A program made the position numbers and the translations under genes. The notes beneath the pieces are model-generated. The model saw only the letters and a list, made by a program, of their open reading frames with translations, was not told the origin of the DNA and did no database searches. DNA of 64,000 nt, from assembly GCF_048265165.1 (NCBI RefSeq), contig NZ_JBLXCD010000001.1, positions 124,001 to 188,000 of the forward strand, read 5' to 3'. The stretch is from Oceanospirillum sp048265165. Lineage in GTDB: Bacteria > Pseudomonadota > Gammaproteobacteria > Pseudomonadales > Halomonadaceae. Numbering within the stretch: position 1 is the first letter of the stretch; each line of letters starts with the position of its first letter. This document shows, in pieces, positions 42,583-51,680 of the stretch.

Positions 42583-42904
42583 GGTGTTTCCCGGCATGGT
42601 GGCACTGAAAAATAATAAGGCACGGGACACGGGCCGGAGTGTGCTCGCCGCCACCGGTGTTTCGTACGCAAAAAGAGGTGCGCCACTATAGCAGACAGGC
42701 GGATGTTTTTGGAGTCATGAAAGGCTCAATCAAAAGGAATTAAGCGTGCCCGTGTTGCCTGTTATGAATCTCTGGGCGGCAGGCGGGCAGAAAATCGGCC
42801 TCTCAGATAAAAAAGCGATAAAACGTTTTTTTTATCGGGTGGCTGGGCTACTCTGCGGCGCTTAGTATTTGTATTCTTGATTCAGGATCAGGTAGATATT
42901 ACGC
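42583..42904. other. Divergent promoter region with AT-rich hairpin
   Basis: The 322-bp gap between the RNA helicase and RNase Z genes has no coding frame. A long A/T hairpin (GATAAAAAA near 42807 with TTTTTTTTATC ending near 42838) lies 66 bp before the RNase Z start. It could be a terminator-like leader element. A long 5' leader would fit a cold-regulated helicase, which is inference. Confidence 0.4.
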
Positions 42905-43948
42905 GTGCAGATTACCTTTTTAGGCACTTCATCCGGTGTGCCATCCCGTCAACGAAATGTCAGTGCCACGGCGATACAGCCGGAAAAAAGTCGCCATTGG
43001 GCGCTGGTTGATTGTGGCGAAGCAACGCAGCACCAATTGCTGCATACGCCTTTGTCACCTCAGAAACTGTCGATAGTGCTGATCACTCACAGGCATGGCG
43101 ACCACTGTTATGGCCTGCCGGGCTTGCTGGCCTCCTGTCAGCTGAATGGCCGAACGGAACCTCTGACCCTTGTTGCCCCTGAGGCGGTCTGGCGGTATCT
43201 GCAGGCTGTGATTGAACTCACCGACCTGCATATTACCTATCCTCTGCAGTTTGTTGCCGTTAATTCGGCACTTAGCCTGAATATTGCCGGGTTCAGAATA
43301 ACGGCTCATCCTCTGAGTCATAGGGTGCCCAGTTGGGCTTATCGGTTTGAAGAAACAGGGATACCCAAAAAACTGAATCTGGCGCGCCTGAAGGAGGACG
43401 GTATTCCCTCGGGGCATCATTACGCCTGTCTTCAGGCGGGGGAAGATGTTGAGTTGCCTGATGGTCGGGTGCTAAACAGTGCGGAATATACTTTTGATTC
43501 CTGGTCTGCACGGACTGTGGTTATTGCCGGAGATAATGATACACCGGAGCTGTTGTCAGAGGCTTGCAGAGGCGTTGATCTTCTCGTGCATGAATCGACA
43601 TATACCCAGGAAGTACTGGAACACGTAGGGCCGGAACCGCAGCATTCATCGGCAGAGCGTGTGGCCCGTTTTGCCGCCAGTGCCGGACTCAGGAATCTGA
43701 TGCTGACCCATTTCAGCCCCCGCTACCTGAAAAAAGCACGAAAAAAACGTGACCGGAGTATCGAAGAGATCCGGCACGAGGCGAGGTTGCATTATTCAGG
43801 GCGTCTGTTTTTGGCGGAGGACTTTGAGGCGTATGCTCTGGATCGAAACGGCCACTGTCACTATGTTCAGAACCTGAAGCGCGATCATCATCGCCAGCCC
43901 GGTAAACAGAGTAGCACCAGAGGTGCGCCCGTGAAAAAAGAGGAATGA
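42905..43948 (+). CDS. rnz: Ribonuclease Z
   Basis: A 347-aa beta-lactamase-fold endonuclease that trims the 3' ends of tRNA precursors. The N-terminus QITFLGTSSGVPS and the metal motif THRHGDHCYGLPG (His62, His64, Asp66, His67) are present, followed by AHPLSHRVPSWAYRF, the late ligand segment VIAGDN and HFSPRY. The start GTG is followed at once by the conserved strand. The last 25 residues are basic and variable. It overlaps the YqaA-like gene by four bases. Confidence 0.92.
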   Translation: MQITFLGTSSGVPSRQRNVSATAIQPEKSRHWALVDCGEATQHQLLHTPLSPQKLSIVLITHRHGDHCYGLPGLLASCQLNGRTEPLTLVAPEAVWRYLQAVIELTDLHITYPLQFVAVNSALSLNIAGFRITAHPLSHRVPSWAYRFEETGIPKKLNLARLKEDGIPSGHHYACLQAGEDVELPDGRVLNSAEYTFDSWSARTVVIAGDNDTPELLSEACRGVDLLVHESTYTQEVLEHVGPEPQHSSAERVARFAASAGLRNLMLTHFSPRYLKKARKKRDRSIEEIRHEARLHYSGRLFLAEDFEAYALDRNGHCHYVQNLKRDHHRQPGKQSSTRGAPVKKEE

Positions 43949-44376
43949 CGTTGGAGGTTCTGTTTCTTTTTTTCTCGGCCTTTATGGCTGCCACAATCTT
44001 TCCGTTTTACTCTGAAGCATGGCTATTTATCTTACTGCAGCAGGGATATGATCCTGTTCCTCTGGTGATTGTCGCTTCGTTTGGTAATACGCTGGGGGCG
44101 GTGGTGAACTGGTATCTTGGGCGCTATTTGCTGAAATACCAGCACAAGCGCTGGTTTTATTTTAAACCGGAACAGATAGGGCGTATGCAGATCAGATTCC
44201 AGCGTTATGGTATCTGGAGTTTGCTGATGGCCTGGTTGCCTGTTGTGGGAGATGTTCTGACATTGATTGCAGGAATAATGCGTGTGCACTTGCTGCCGTT
44301 TTTAGCGCTGGTGGCTACAGGTAAAACACTGCGATATCTGGCAGTGGTTTATTTTGCCGGCTGGTTTGCGCAGTAG
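43945..44376 (+). CDS. YqaA-type DedA/SNARE-associated membrane protein
   Basis: A 143-aa inner-membrane protein of the YqaA branch of the DedA/VTT superfamily. GNTLGAVVNWYLGRYL and RYGIWSLLMAWLPVVGDVLTLIAG are typical, and about four hydrophobic segments are seen. Related proteins move lipids or support membrane homeostasis. The ATG overlaps the stop of rnz (ATGA), so the two are translationally coupled. Confidence 0.9.
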   Translation: MTLEVLFLFFSAFMAATIFPFYSEAWLFILLQQGYDPVPLVIVASFGNTLGAVVNWYLGRYLLKYQHKRWFYFKPEQIGRMQIRFQRYGIWSLLMAWLPVVGDVLTLIAGIMRVHLLPFLALVATGKTLRYLAVVYFAGWFAQ

Positions 44377-44557
44377 TTGTAATAAGATGATGCTCCATCT
44401 TATGGGACGGCTTAAGAAAACCGTAGATGGGAGCGAAGTTTTTGTGGAAGCAACGTTTTCTGGTGTGGCCCCCGTTAGGGGAAAAGCTTATGATTTTCCG
44501 CCTTGCTTTTGCAGTGTAAGATACTGAAGCACTGCCACTTCAGTCGTCACCACTTAG

Positions 44558-44743
44558 TTAGTGGGCGTGACGGCCAAAATGCAGGCTGATTTTAGGCAGT
44601 TTTACACTCAGTTTGGATGCGATAGATACTTTCAGATTAGTGAAAAATTCTGAAATGTATGCATCACGCTCTTCTTTAGCTTTAGCAACGTAGAATTCAA
44701 TATCGATGTTGCCGTATGCGTCTTTTTTGATGTCGTTGTTCAT
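44558..44743 (-). CDS. Small conserved-looking protein of unknown function
   Basis: A 61-aa protein starting MNNDIKKDAYGNIDIEFYVA and ending LHFGRHAH. It has one amphipathic helical region (KAKEERDAYISEFFTNLKV). AGGA lies 8 nt before the ATG at 44743; the longer frame upstream lacks a site. YGNID followed by a helix recalls the short RSP_7527-like proteins, but this is not firm. It is divergent from the LysR gene with 216 bp between the two. Confidence 0.6.
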   Translation of the reverse strand: MNNDIKKDAYGNIDIEFYVAKAKEERDAYISEFFTNLKVSIASKLSVKLPKISLHFGRHAH

Positions 44744-44977
44744 AATAGTCGTCCTGTAAGTCATATATATTGGGGGCTTCAGCAATACCGTAGAGTTTCT
44801 GGGTCCTGATGGTTATCCCGATCACTTTCGGTGTTTAACTAAAGTACGTGTATCTTAAGACTTTGGTATAAACTCCACAAACGACCTTTTTTAACCTAAA
44901 TGATGAGAAAAACTAATCAATTGGCTATGTTTCTGTCTGCTGGAAAATAGAGGTGCCTTATCAGACGTTTACCCCCT

Positions 44978-45859
44978 ATGAATGCGCTGCGGGTTTTTGA
45001 AGCTGCAGCCCGTAATGAAAGTTTTGCCAAAGCGGCAGAGGAGTTGTTTATTACTGCTTCCGCCGTTAGCCATCAGATCAAAAGTCTTGAGCATTATCTC
45101 GGCCTTAGCCTGTTTCTTCGCAATAAACGCAAGGTAGAGCTGACAGAAGCAGGGGCTCAGTATTTACGCTCTGTGCGGGGGGCTCTGGATGAGATCGAAG
45201 CCGCCACCTACCGACTGACATCTAATCCGGAGCGGGATGTGGTGACCATCAGCGTTGCACCGAACTTTCTGATACGCTGGTTGATGCCCCGTATGAACCG
45301 CTTTCAGGCGCTGTTCCCCGATGTGGAGCTGCAGATTAGTGCTTCATCGGGTTTGATCGATTTTAATAAGCAAAATACGGATATGGCTGTTTATTATGGT
45401 TATGGTGACTGGCCTGATATTGAAGTACATTTTTTGCGTAATGTACTGCTGGTGCCGGTGTGTAGCCCTTCATTGCTGGAGGGGCGGCATGCCTTGAACA
45501 AACCTGCAGATCTGCGTCATCACACATTGATTCATGTGAGTAAGCGGGTGCATGAATGGCCGGAGTGGTTGCAGTTAGCCGGCGTTGATTATCGGGGCTT
45601 CAGCCACGGTTTGCAGCTTTCCAGTAGTCAGCTGGCAACAGGAGCTGCCCAGGAAGGATTGGGTGTGGCTCTGGCGGACAGTACGTTGACTTCCCGTGAA
45701 ATCAAAGAGGGTAAGTTGATCCGGCCTTTTGATATTAAGCTGGACACTCATAAATCTTTTTACCTGGTTTACCAGAAGCAGCGGCCTCTCTCCTACGGTA
45801 TGAAGGTATTTAAAGACTGGATGATTGAAGAGATGCAGGATGGTCTCACAAGGGTGTGA
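44978..45859 (+). CDS. LysR-type regulator, GcvA-like (true start probably upstream)
   Basis: A 293-aa (from the first ATG) LysR regulator. The helix-turn-helix FAKAAEELFITASAVSHQIKSLE and the effector domain (about 90-290) resemble GcvA. GcvA proteins begin RRLPPLNALRVFEAAAR. Here IRRLPP is encoded in frame just before the ATG, and a stop lies at 44948-44950. No ATG, GTG or TTG exists in that extension. GAGG at 44950-44953 is placed correctly for an ATC at 44960 and too far from the ATG at 44978. So translation may start at ATC, or a start ATG was mutated. No gcv genes are nearby; the target is unknown. Confidence 0.85.
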   Translation: MNALRVFEAAARNESFAKAAEELFITASAVSHQIKSLEHYLGLSLFLRNKRKVELTEAGAQYLRSVRGALDEIEAATYRLTSNPERDVVTISVAPNFLIRWLMPRMNRFQALFPDVELQISASSGLIDFNKQNTDMAVYYGYGDWPDIEVHFLRNVLLVPVCSPSLLEGRHALNKPADLRHHTLIHVSKRVHEWPEWLQLAGVDYRGFSHGLQLSSSQLATGAAQEGLGVALADSTLTSREIKEGKLIRPFDIKLDTHKSFYLVYQKQRPLSYGMKVFKDWMIEEMQDGLTRV

Positions 45860-45987
45860 GCTTTACTATCTACCGGGCAGGGGAGTCGGGCTTAGAAAAT
45901 GACGGCTCTTTGCTGCTGTACCCCCGTCAAGGAGGTATGGCCAGAGCCGCCACTCGTATTTTCAGCAAGCAGTTTGCGTTGAGCTAC

Positions 45988-46209
45988 TTAAACGCTGAAC
46001 ACGTAATATTCCGCATCCGGGTTCAGTGTCCCTTCACCCAGAATATCTTCCAAGGGGGTGGCACGACTTTTTTGTTTGTACAGCTCATAGGTAATGACCT
46101 GAACGGCAAGATCACCGTTGTCATCAACGATCAAAACGCTTTCATCTTTAATCGACTTCTGAATCTTTTTTTTCTGGCTGTTAGAAACAGCAATTTCCTG
46201 AATGCTCAT
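45988..46209 (-). CDS. Small protein of unknown function
   Basis: A 73-aa cytoplasmic protein with a Lys-rich N-terminal third (SQKKKIQKSIKDE) and the central VLIVDDNGDLAVQVITYELY. AGGAG precedes the ATG by 7 nt. I do not recognise a family. It converges on the LysR gene. No signal peptide or membrane segment. Confidence 0.6.
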   Translation of the reverse strand: MSIQEIAVSNSQKKKIQKSIKDESVLIVDDNGDLAVQVITYELYKQKSRATPLEDILGEGTLNPDAEYYVFSV

Positions 46210-46330
46210 AGCACTCCTGATTTAATTCTGATGGTTTAATGGGCGGCCTGATGCTAATCGGGCCCCGCCAGCTGGCAGGGCACTCTAACGTAAAATATCA
46301 GGATAGCAAAGCAGGATCTGTTTTCTGCCG

Positions 46331-47962
46331 CTAGCTAAGTTTAAAGCGTCCCGCTAATTGGCTAAGGTGATCGCTTTCCTGACTGAGAGCATCGCAGGCT
46401 GTCTGGGTTTCCAGTGCGCCATCGGCTATACGATCCGAAGCCATATGGATAGCGCTGACACTTTCGCTCAGATCCCGGGCAACAGCTGTTTGTTCCTCTG
46501 TCGCAGTGGCGATCTGGGTGCTCATTCCGGCAATCTGCTCTGAGGCGCTCAGAATATGACCGAAGGAGTTACCCGCATCACGGATGCGCTCAAGCCCGGT
46601 CTGCATCTGCTGTTCGCTGTTCCCCATCATTTCTGCAGCCTGACCGGCATGCTTTTGCAGTGATTCGATAATGTCGCTGATTTCACTCAGCGAGGCCTGG
46701 GTTTTCTGGGCGAGCTGGCGTACCTCATCGGCGACGACGGCAAAACCTCTGCCTGCTTCACCGGCCCGGGCGGCTTCGATGGCAGCATTTAGCGCCAGAA
46801 GGTTTGTCTGTTCGGTAATGTTACCGATGACCTCTGAGATAACACTAATACTGTGGCTGTCTTCCTGCAGTCTTAAGACGACTTCGGCGGTTTGGCTCAA
46901 AGCACCTGCTAAAGCTTCACTCTGATCCACGGATTTTTGAATATTACTCTGACTTTCCTGAGCTTCATTTTTCGCCTGGTTGCTCTGCTCAGATGCATCA
47001 AGGGTACGTTGAACAACTTCACTGAAGCCTGCCTGCATCTGCTCGGTGGCTGCTGCAATCTGAGAAATTTCACTGCGCTGGGTGTCCAGGCTGCCGGTTG
47101 TCTCGCTTACTTTATTACGCAGCGAGCTACTGGTGTCCTCCAGTGTTTTAACACTTTCGTTGATCTCTTTGGCCAGGGTGCTGAGGCCAGCCTGCATTCT
47201 GTCAAAGTAGTGTGCGGCACTACCTAACTCATCTTTAGCGAAGTCTTGCAGGTTAAGGCGTTTACTCAGGTCGCCCTGTTCAACGGCTTGCATCTGGTTA
47301 ACCAGCCGCTCCAGTGGGCGGGTGACCTTGCGCGAAATCATAATGCTCATCATCACTAAGAAAGCAGTGATAACAGCCACCACAACGGATGTTAACCGGA
47401 TCAGTCCGGAGATGCGTTCCGCTTCAGCTTCTTTGATGGCGATGGCTTCCTGTTCCAGATCCTCCTGCAGTCGGCTTAGCAGGGATACGATCTGATTAAA
47501 AGGAGCCAGCATAGGTCCCAGCATCTCTTTACGGGCCATAATGATGCGACCACTGTTGATCAGGTTGATGTAGTTTTCCTGCATTTTACGGTAGTCGTCA
47601 ATTCGCTGCTGATACTCCCGTATATCTGCTTTAATTTTGCCTGTATCAGCCAGTTGCTCCATGGTATTCATTGCGGCAGCGACTTTTTCATCATTGAAGC
47701 GAATAGTTTCCAGTATTTTTTTGTGCTCAGAGGCATCATTTGTTAGGCCGTAATCCAGCGCAAACCGACGGTAAGTAACCGTGTAGTAACGCAGGTCAGA
47801 TACAGTGGTAAGCAGGCTGACATTACGGTCAACAACCATGACAAACTGATTCTGAATACCATTAATGGAAACCAATAAATGAATACTCAGAGCAATAATG
47901 GCCGTAATGGCAGCTCCGAAGACAAACTGGAGCGCCCGGGGTATCGAAATATTTTTAAACAT
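46331..47962 (-). CDS. Methyl-accepting chemotaxis protein with 4-helix-bundle sensor
   Basis: A 543-aa chemoreceptor. Membrane helix 1 is at about 12-32, and the periplasmic part (33-190) is all-helical like 4HB_MCP sensors (VVDRNVSLLTTVSDLRYYTVTYRRFALDY). Helix 2 is at about 191-211, followed by HAMP and the signalling domain. The tip NITEQTNLLALNAAIEAAR is intact. It is a single gene, and its upstream neighbour on the same strand is the NMT1-GGDEF protein 252 bp away. Ligand unknown. Confidence 0.92.
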   Translation of the reverse strand: MFKNISIPRALQFVFGAAITAIIALSIHLLVSINGIQNQFVMVVDRNVSLLTTVSDLRYYTVTYRRFALDYGLTNDASEHKKILETIRFNDEKVAAAMNTMEQLADTGKIKADIREYQQRIDDYRKMQENYINLINSGRIIMARKEMLGPMLAPFNQIVSLLSRLQEDLEQEAIAIKEAEAERISGLIRLTSVVVAVITAFLVMMSIMISRKVTRPLERLVNQMQAVEQGDLSKRLNLQDFAKDELGSAAHYFDRMQAGLSTLAKEINESVKTLEDTSSSLRNKVSETTGSLDTQRSEISQIAAATEQMQAGFSEVVQRTLDASEQSNQAKNEAQESQSNIQKSVDQSEALAGALSQTAEVVLRLQEDSHSISVISEVIGNITEQTNLLALNAAIEAARAGEAGRGFAVVADEVRQLAQKTQASLSEISDIIESLQKHAGQAAEMMGNSEQQMQTGLERIRDAGNSFGHILSASEQIAGMSTQIATATEEQTAVARDLSESVSAIHMASDRIADGALETQTACDALSQESDHLSQLAGRFKLS

Positions 47963-48194
47963 ATCAAGCTTCCAATTAAGCCTGAATCTCCCAAGGGATA
48001 TTCAGTTTTATGTGGGGACGACGGGATTTGAGATTATATGGAATTCATCATCAGATGGGGATACTTCTGATGTAAATCAAGAAAATAATAGATGTTAAAA
48101 CCAATAATAGCAGGTTTTGAAGCCCAGAATAGCAGGCGTGTGCCAGCTGATGTGCTGCAGGTTATATTCCAAAGGTATCAGCTGACAGCCTGAA

Positions 48195-48214
48195 CCCTCA
48201 GGTTCCCTCAGGTT
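48195..48214. repeat. 10-bp tandem duplication touching a stop codon
   Basis: Two perfect copies of CCCTCAGGTT (48195-48204 and 48205-48214) lie directly next to the stop codon of the NMT1-GGDEF gene. Confidence 0.8.
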
Positions 48215-50263
48215 TTAAGGACTGGTCAGGGTTTGGTTATTTCGGGTAATCAGCACATTGCAGCCTTTTAATTTGCCCGTTTCTATCCGCTCTTCTGCCA
48301 CATGCAGCAGCTGTTTGCTGCTTAGGTCTGTTGAAGAAAATTCCTGTGTTTCCACAATGCCTATGGTCACTGTAGCAAAAAAGTTATGGCTGCTGGTGTC
48401 GAACCTGTAGTGAGCGATATGCTTTCGCATACGGTCACAGGCGGACTGAGTCTCTTCTGCCGTCGTACCAGGAAGGAGAACAGCAAAACTCGTATCGGTA
48501 TAGCGGGCAATCAGGTCCATCGGCCTAGCTTGTTGCTGGATAATATCGGAAAGGGTTTCAATAACATAATCTGCAGTATAACTACCGTATTCGTTTCTGA
48601 TCATATCCATACGATCAATATCAACTAAGGCAACAGAGAAGTAACCTTCGCCAAATTTTACCCGCTGCATAAAGGCTTCTAACCGGCCCATAAAGTAACG
48701 CAGATTCAATAACCCTGTCATTGCATCTGTAATGGTGAGTTGCTCAACCTGTTGTCGGGCCCTGTGCAGCTCCGTATTGTCCAGAAGTATGCCATGACTG
48801 GTTTTAATACTCCCGTCAGGCATAAGGTCCAGTACTTCACCCCGACAGGTGAGCCAGCACGTCTGTCCTTCATCATCAAGCCGTTCTCGTTCCAGCTCAA
48901 AGCGGCCCCTCCTTTTACGAATATCTTCGCTGAACCAGGAGAAAAAGTGACGCACAGAAATCAGAGATTCATTTACCTGAATTTCCTGCAGGGTGAAGAG
49001 CCCTGCCTCATGTTGACCACCGAGGGCCGCTGCAGCCTTCTCATTGAGGTAAAGTACATTTTTGCTGCGATTCCAGTGCCAGTAACCAAAGTCGCCGCTC
49101 CAGAATATCATGTCGATCTTTTTCTCCAGTTCCTCTTTTTCTTTGGTGAGCAGCTGGTTTTGTGTCGCCTGGTATTGCAGTCGGCGGTTAAACGTTAGCA
49201 GTGAAAGCCCCATTAGGAAGACACAAATGGTGACGACGCCAAGAATCTGAAGATTAAGGCGTTGGAAATAAGGTTTAGGCGTTTCTGGTGACCAGAGAAA
49301 ACCTTCCAGACTGTAGTCCGGCTGAAGCAGGCCCAGTGAGACGAATGTGTTGGCCATATGATGCCAGCGACCAATATTCATATGGCCCAGTTCCACCAGA
49401 TTTGGCAGAACCAGTTTTTCCATTTCCCTGTGCTCATACTCAAGATGCTTGCGACTATGGGAAAAAGGGAAGTCGCTGTATTTTTCCAGGATAATATCGA
49501 TCACTTCACCAGGTCGATCAAAAGCATATCGCCAACCTTTGAATGCCGCCCGGTGAAAGGCTTCTACCAGCTGAGGGTTATCTTCGGCCAGTTTTTCCCG
49601 GGTAAAAAGCGTGTCACCATAGAAATCAATGCCGTAAGAACGAGGCAGAATCAGACGGTAGGGGATTTGCTGCTCTTTCAGATAAAAAGGCTGATTGGTA
49701 ACAAAAACAGAAACTGCGCTGACATCACCGTTGATTAACCTATGCAGAGAAAAGCTTGAAGGGATCTGTTCATATTGACGTGGTGTTATCCCTTCGGCCT
49801 GCAGCATGGCATAGGTTTCAGCACCGCTGGAAAGATCTCCCATCTCCAGGCGCTGTCCAATAAAATCCTGGGGGGTATAAATACCGTTATCGGTAAGCGT
49901 GGCCATGGCGGATGCTGAATGCTGGAAAATAACGCCCATTGCTATAACAGGCTGCCCTTTGGCGCGAGCCAGAAGCAGCTCTGAGGCAGCCACACCAAAA
50001 TCCGCATTACCATTGAGCACTTCATTCAGGGGGGTACGGTTTTGCTTGCCTGGCCGAATTTCCACATCAAGCCCTTCCTGGGCAAAAAAACCATTTTCCT
50101 GTGCAGCATAGAACCCGGCAAACTCAAACTGATGGGTCCAGGGAAGCTGTAAAATCACTTTCTGAACAGTTTGTGCTTCTGATGGCGGACTTATCATAAG
50201 GTTCGACAGGAGCACCAAGGCGAGAAACAGAGCAAAAATCAATGGTCGTGAAACGCTGCGCAT
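48215..50263 (-). CDS. NMT1-type ligand sensor with PAS and degenerate GGDEF domain
   Basis: A 682-aa membrane protein. A signal peptide (to about 31) leads to a periplasmic NMT1/THI5-like solute-binding domain (about 35-260; LQLPWTHQFEFAGFYAAQENG), then a membrane helix (about 336-358), a coiled linker, a PAS-like domain (about 390-500) and a GGDEF fold (about 515-675; ITDAMTGLLNLRYF). The catalytic GGDEF is replaced by TDTSF (589-593), so no cyclase activity is expected, but the I-site RPMD (580-583) is kept. It is likely a c-di-GMP receptor coupled to a pyrimidine- or amine-like ligand. ATG at 50263 is chosen since GAGG lies 9 nt upstream. No thiamine genes are adjacent. Confidence 0.85.
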   Translation of the reverse strand: MRSVSRPLIFALFLALVLLSNLMISPPSEAQTVQKVILQLPWTHQFEFAGFYAAQENGFFAQEGLDVEIRPGKQNRTPLNEVLNGNADFGVAASELLLARAKGQPVIAMGVIFQHSASAMATLTDNGIYTPQDFIGQRLEMGDLSSGAETYAMLQAEGITPRQYEQIPSSFSLHRLINGDVSAVSVFVTNQPFYLKEQQIPYRLILPRSYGIDFYGDTLFTREKLAEDNPQLVEAFHRAAFKGWRYAFDRPGEVIDIILEKYSDFPFSHSRKHLEYEHREMEKLVLPNLVELGHMNIGRWHHMANTFVSLGLLQPDYSLEGFLWSPETPKPYFQRLNLQILGVVTICVFLMGLSLLTFNRRLQYQATQNQLLTKEKEELEKKIDMIFWSGDFGYWHWNRSKNVLYLNEKAAAALGGQHEAGLFTLQEIQVNESLISVRHFFSWFSEDIRKRRGRFELERERLDDEGQTCWLTCRGEVLDLMPDGSIKTSHGILLDNTELHRARQQVEQLTITDAMTGLLNLRYFMGRLEAFMQRVKFGEGYFSVALVDIDRMDMIRNEYGSYTADYVIETLSDIIQQQARPMDLIARYTDTSFAVLLPGTTAEETQSACDRMRKHIAHYRFDTSSHNFFATVTIGIVETQEFSSTDLSSKQLLHVAEERIETGKLKGCNVLITRNNQTLTSP

Positions 50264-50359
50264 AGGTGGCATCCTCAAACTTTCCCTGTGGCCCGGAGCT
50301 TGCCGCTAATCAAAACTCTATTCTATACGAAATGTGGCGGTAATATCGTTAGTTCAGAT

Positions 50360-51589
50360 CTATCTGGAGCCTGAATCAACGGATGATCCGGGGGTTGGTG
50401 CCTGACGCTCGCTTAATGAATGGCTGACGGCACCGGAGCCACCGGCTAGGGCTGATGGATCAAATGCTGGGTCTTCGGGATTATTTTGCGATAAATAGAC
50501 GGTTGATGTCGGAAAAGCGCACTCCGCACCTTTTTGCAGAATGATATCCATGACTTTAAGCAGTACATCTTCTTTGATCTGGTGGTATGTGACCCAGTCT
50601 GTTGTCTTGGTAAAACAGTAAATAAAGAAATCAAGAGAGGAGCTGGCAAACTGATTAAAATTTACAATCAGCGTCTGATTCGTATCAATCTCGGGGTGAG
50701 ATCTCAGCATGTAGCGAACCTCTTCAGTGATCTCCCGCATTTTATCCGCGTCGTCATAGCGGATGCCCAGTGTTTCATAGATCCGGCGATTGTGCATCCG
50801 GGACGGGTTTTCCACCGCAATGGAAGAAAAACTCGCATTGGGTACATACAACGGACGTTTATCAAAGGTTCGTATCACGGTTTGACGCCATCCAATACGC
50901 TCTACCACGCCTTCTATATTGCGATCCGGAGAACGAATCCAGTCACCCTCGGTAAAGGGACGGTCAAGGTAGATTGTCAGTCCACCAAAGAAGTTTGCCA
51001 GCATATCCTTTGCCGCAAAACCTACAGCCATACCTCCGATACCGCCAAAGGCCAGTACACCGGATACGCTAAAGCCCAGCGTTTGTAAGGCAACTAAACC
51101 GGATGTAATAAAAACAGTCAGTCGCAGCAGTTTGGTCACTGCTTCCAGTGTTGTTTTGTCGAAGGACTTGCCCTGAGCCTGTTTTGACTGAATCAGGTTG
51201 TATTCCGCCCGCTTGATCAGACGGGTTAACGTCATGGCTATCAGGGCGATAATAAGTACATCCCGAATGGCCGGAACCGCCTGAAATAGGGTCGTTCCGG
51301 TTTCTTCTCCAATAATCCGACAGCTAAAGCTTATGCCAAGCACCCAGAGAATAAGCGTTAGCGGGCGCTGAACCGAATAGATGAGAGCCTCGTCCCATGG
51401 TGTCTTCGTGCGGTTGGCAACATCGTGTAATCTTCTGAGAATCCGGGCCTGGATTATATTAATAATTCCGGTTGCCAGTAACACGACAAAAACCTGAATG
51501 ACCCAGGTTTCCGCATTGAGTGCCTGGCTGGCCTGGCTGATTAACTCGGCATCAAGGAAATCTTGCTTTGGATCTGCATTCTGACTCAT
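50360..51589 (-). CDS. MscS-family mechanosensitive channel
   Basis: A 409-aa channel with about four to five membrane helices. The pore helix has the Gly/Ala pattern FGGIGGMAVGFAAKDMLANFFGG, followed by the cytoplasmic beta domain (IYLDRPFTEGDWI, VERIGWRQTVIRTFDKRPLYVPNASF). It opens on membrane tension to release solutes in osmotic downshock. It resembles the YnaI/YbdG group more than minimal MscS by length. The C-terminal tail is Ser/Pro-rich. It is followed by the NMT1-GGDEF gene on the same strand. Confidence 0.9.
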   Translation of the reverse strand: MSQNADPKQDFLDAELISQASQALNAETWVIQVFVVLLATGIINIIQARILRRLHDVANRTKTPWDEALIYSVQRPLTLILWVLGISFSCRIIGEETGTTLFQAVPAIRDVLIIALIAMTLTRLIKRAEYNLIQSKQAQGKSFDKTTLEAVTKLLRLTVFITSGLVALQTLGFSVSGVLAFGGIGGMAVGFAAKDMLANFFGGLTIYLDRPFTEGDWIRSPDRNIEGVVERIGWRQTVIRTFDKRPLYVPNASFSSIAVENPSRMHNRRIYETLGIRYDDADKMREITEEVRYMLRSHPEIDTNQTLIVNFNQFASSSLDFFIYCFTKTTDWVTYHQIKEDVLLKVMDIILQKGAECAFPTSTVYLSQNNPEDPAFDPSALAGGSGAVSHSLSERQAPTPGSSVDSGSR

Positions 51590-51680
51590 GTGTTACCCTG
51601 AAAAAAGTTCGTATCGACAGCAAAGTGTTCTCAGGTGCTAATGAGAACACAGGCGGGTAAGCGGGGTAAAGGCTGAGATT

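Noticed and set aside
45856..46239. 127-aa plus-strand frame after the LysR gene
   Set aside because: It is antisense to the 73-aa gene, which has a good ribosome-binding site; its sequence shows no family pattern.
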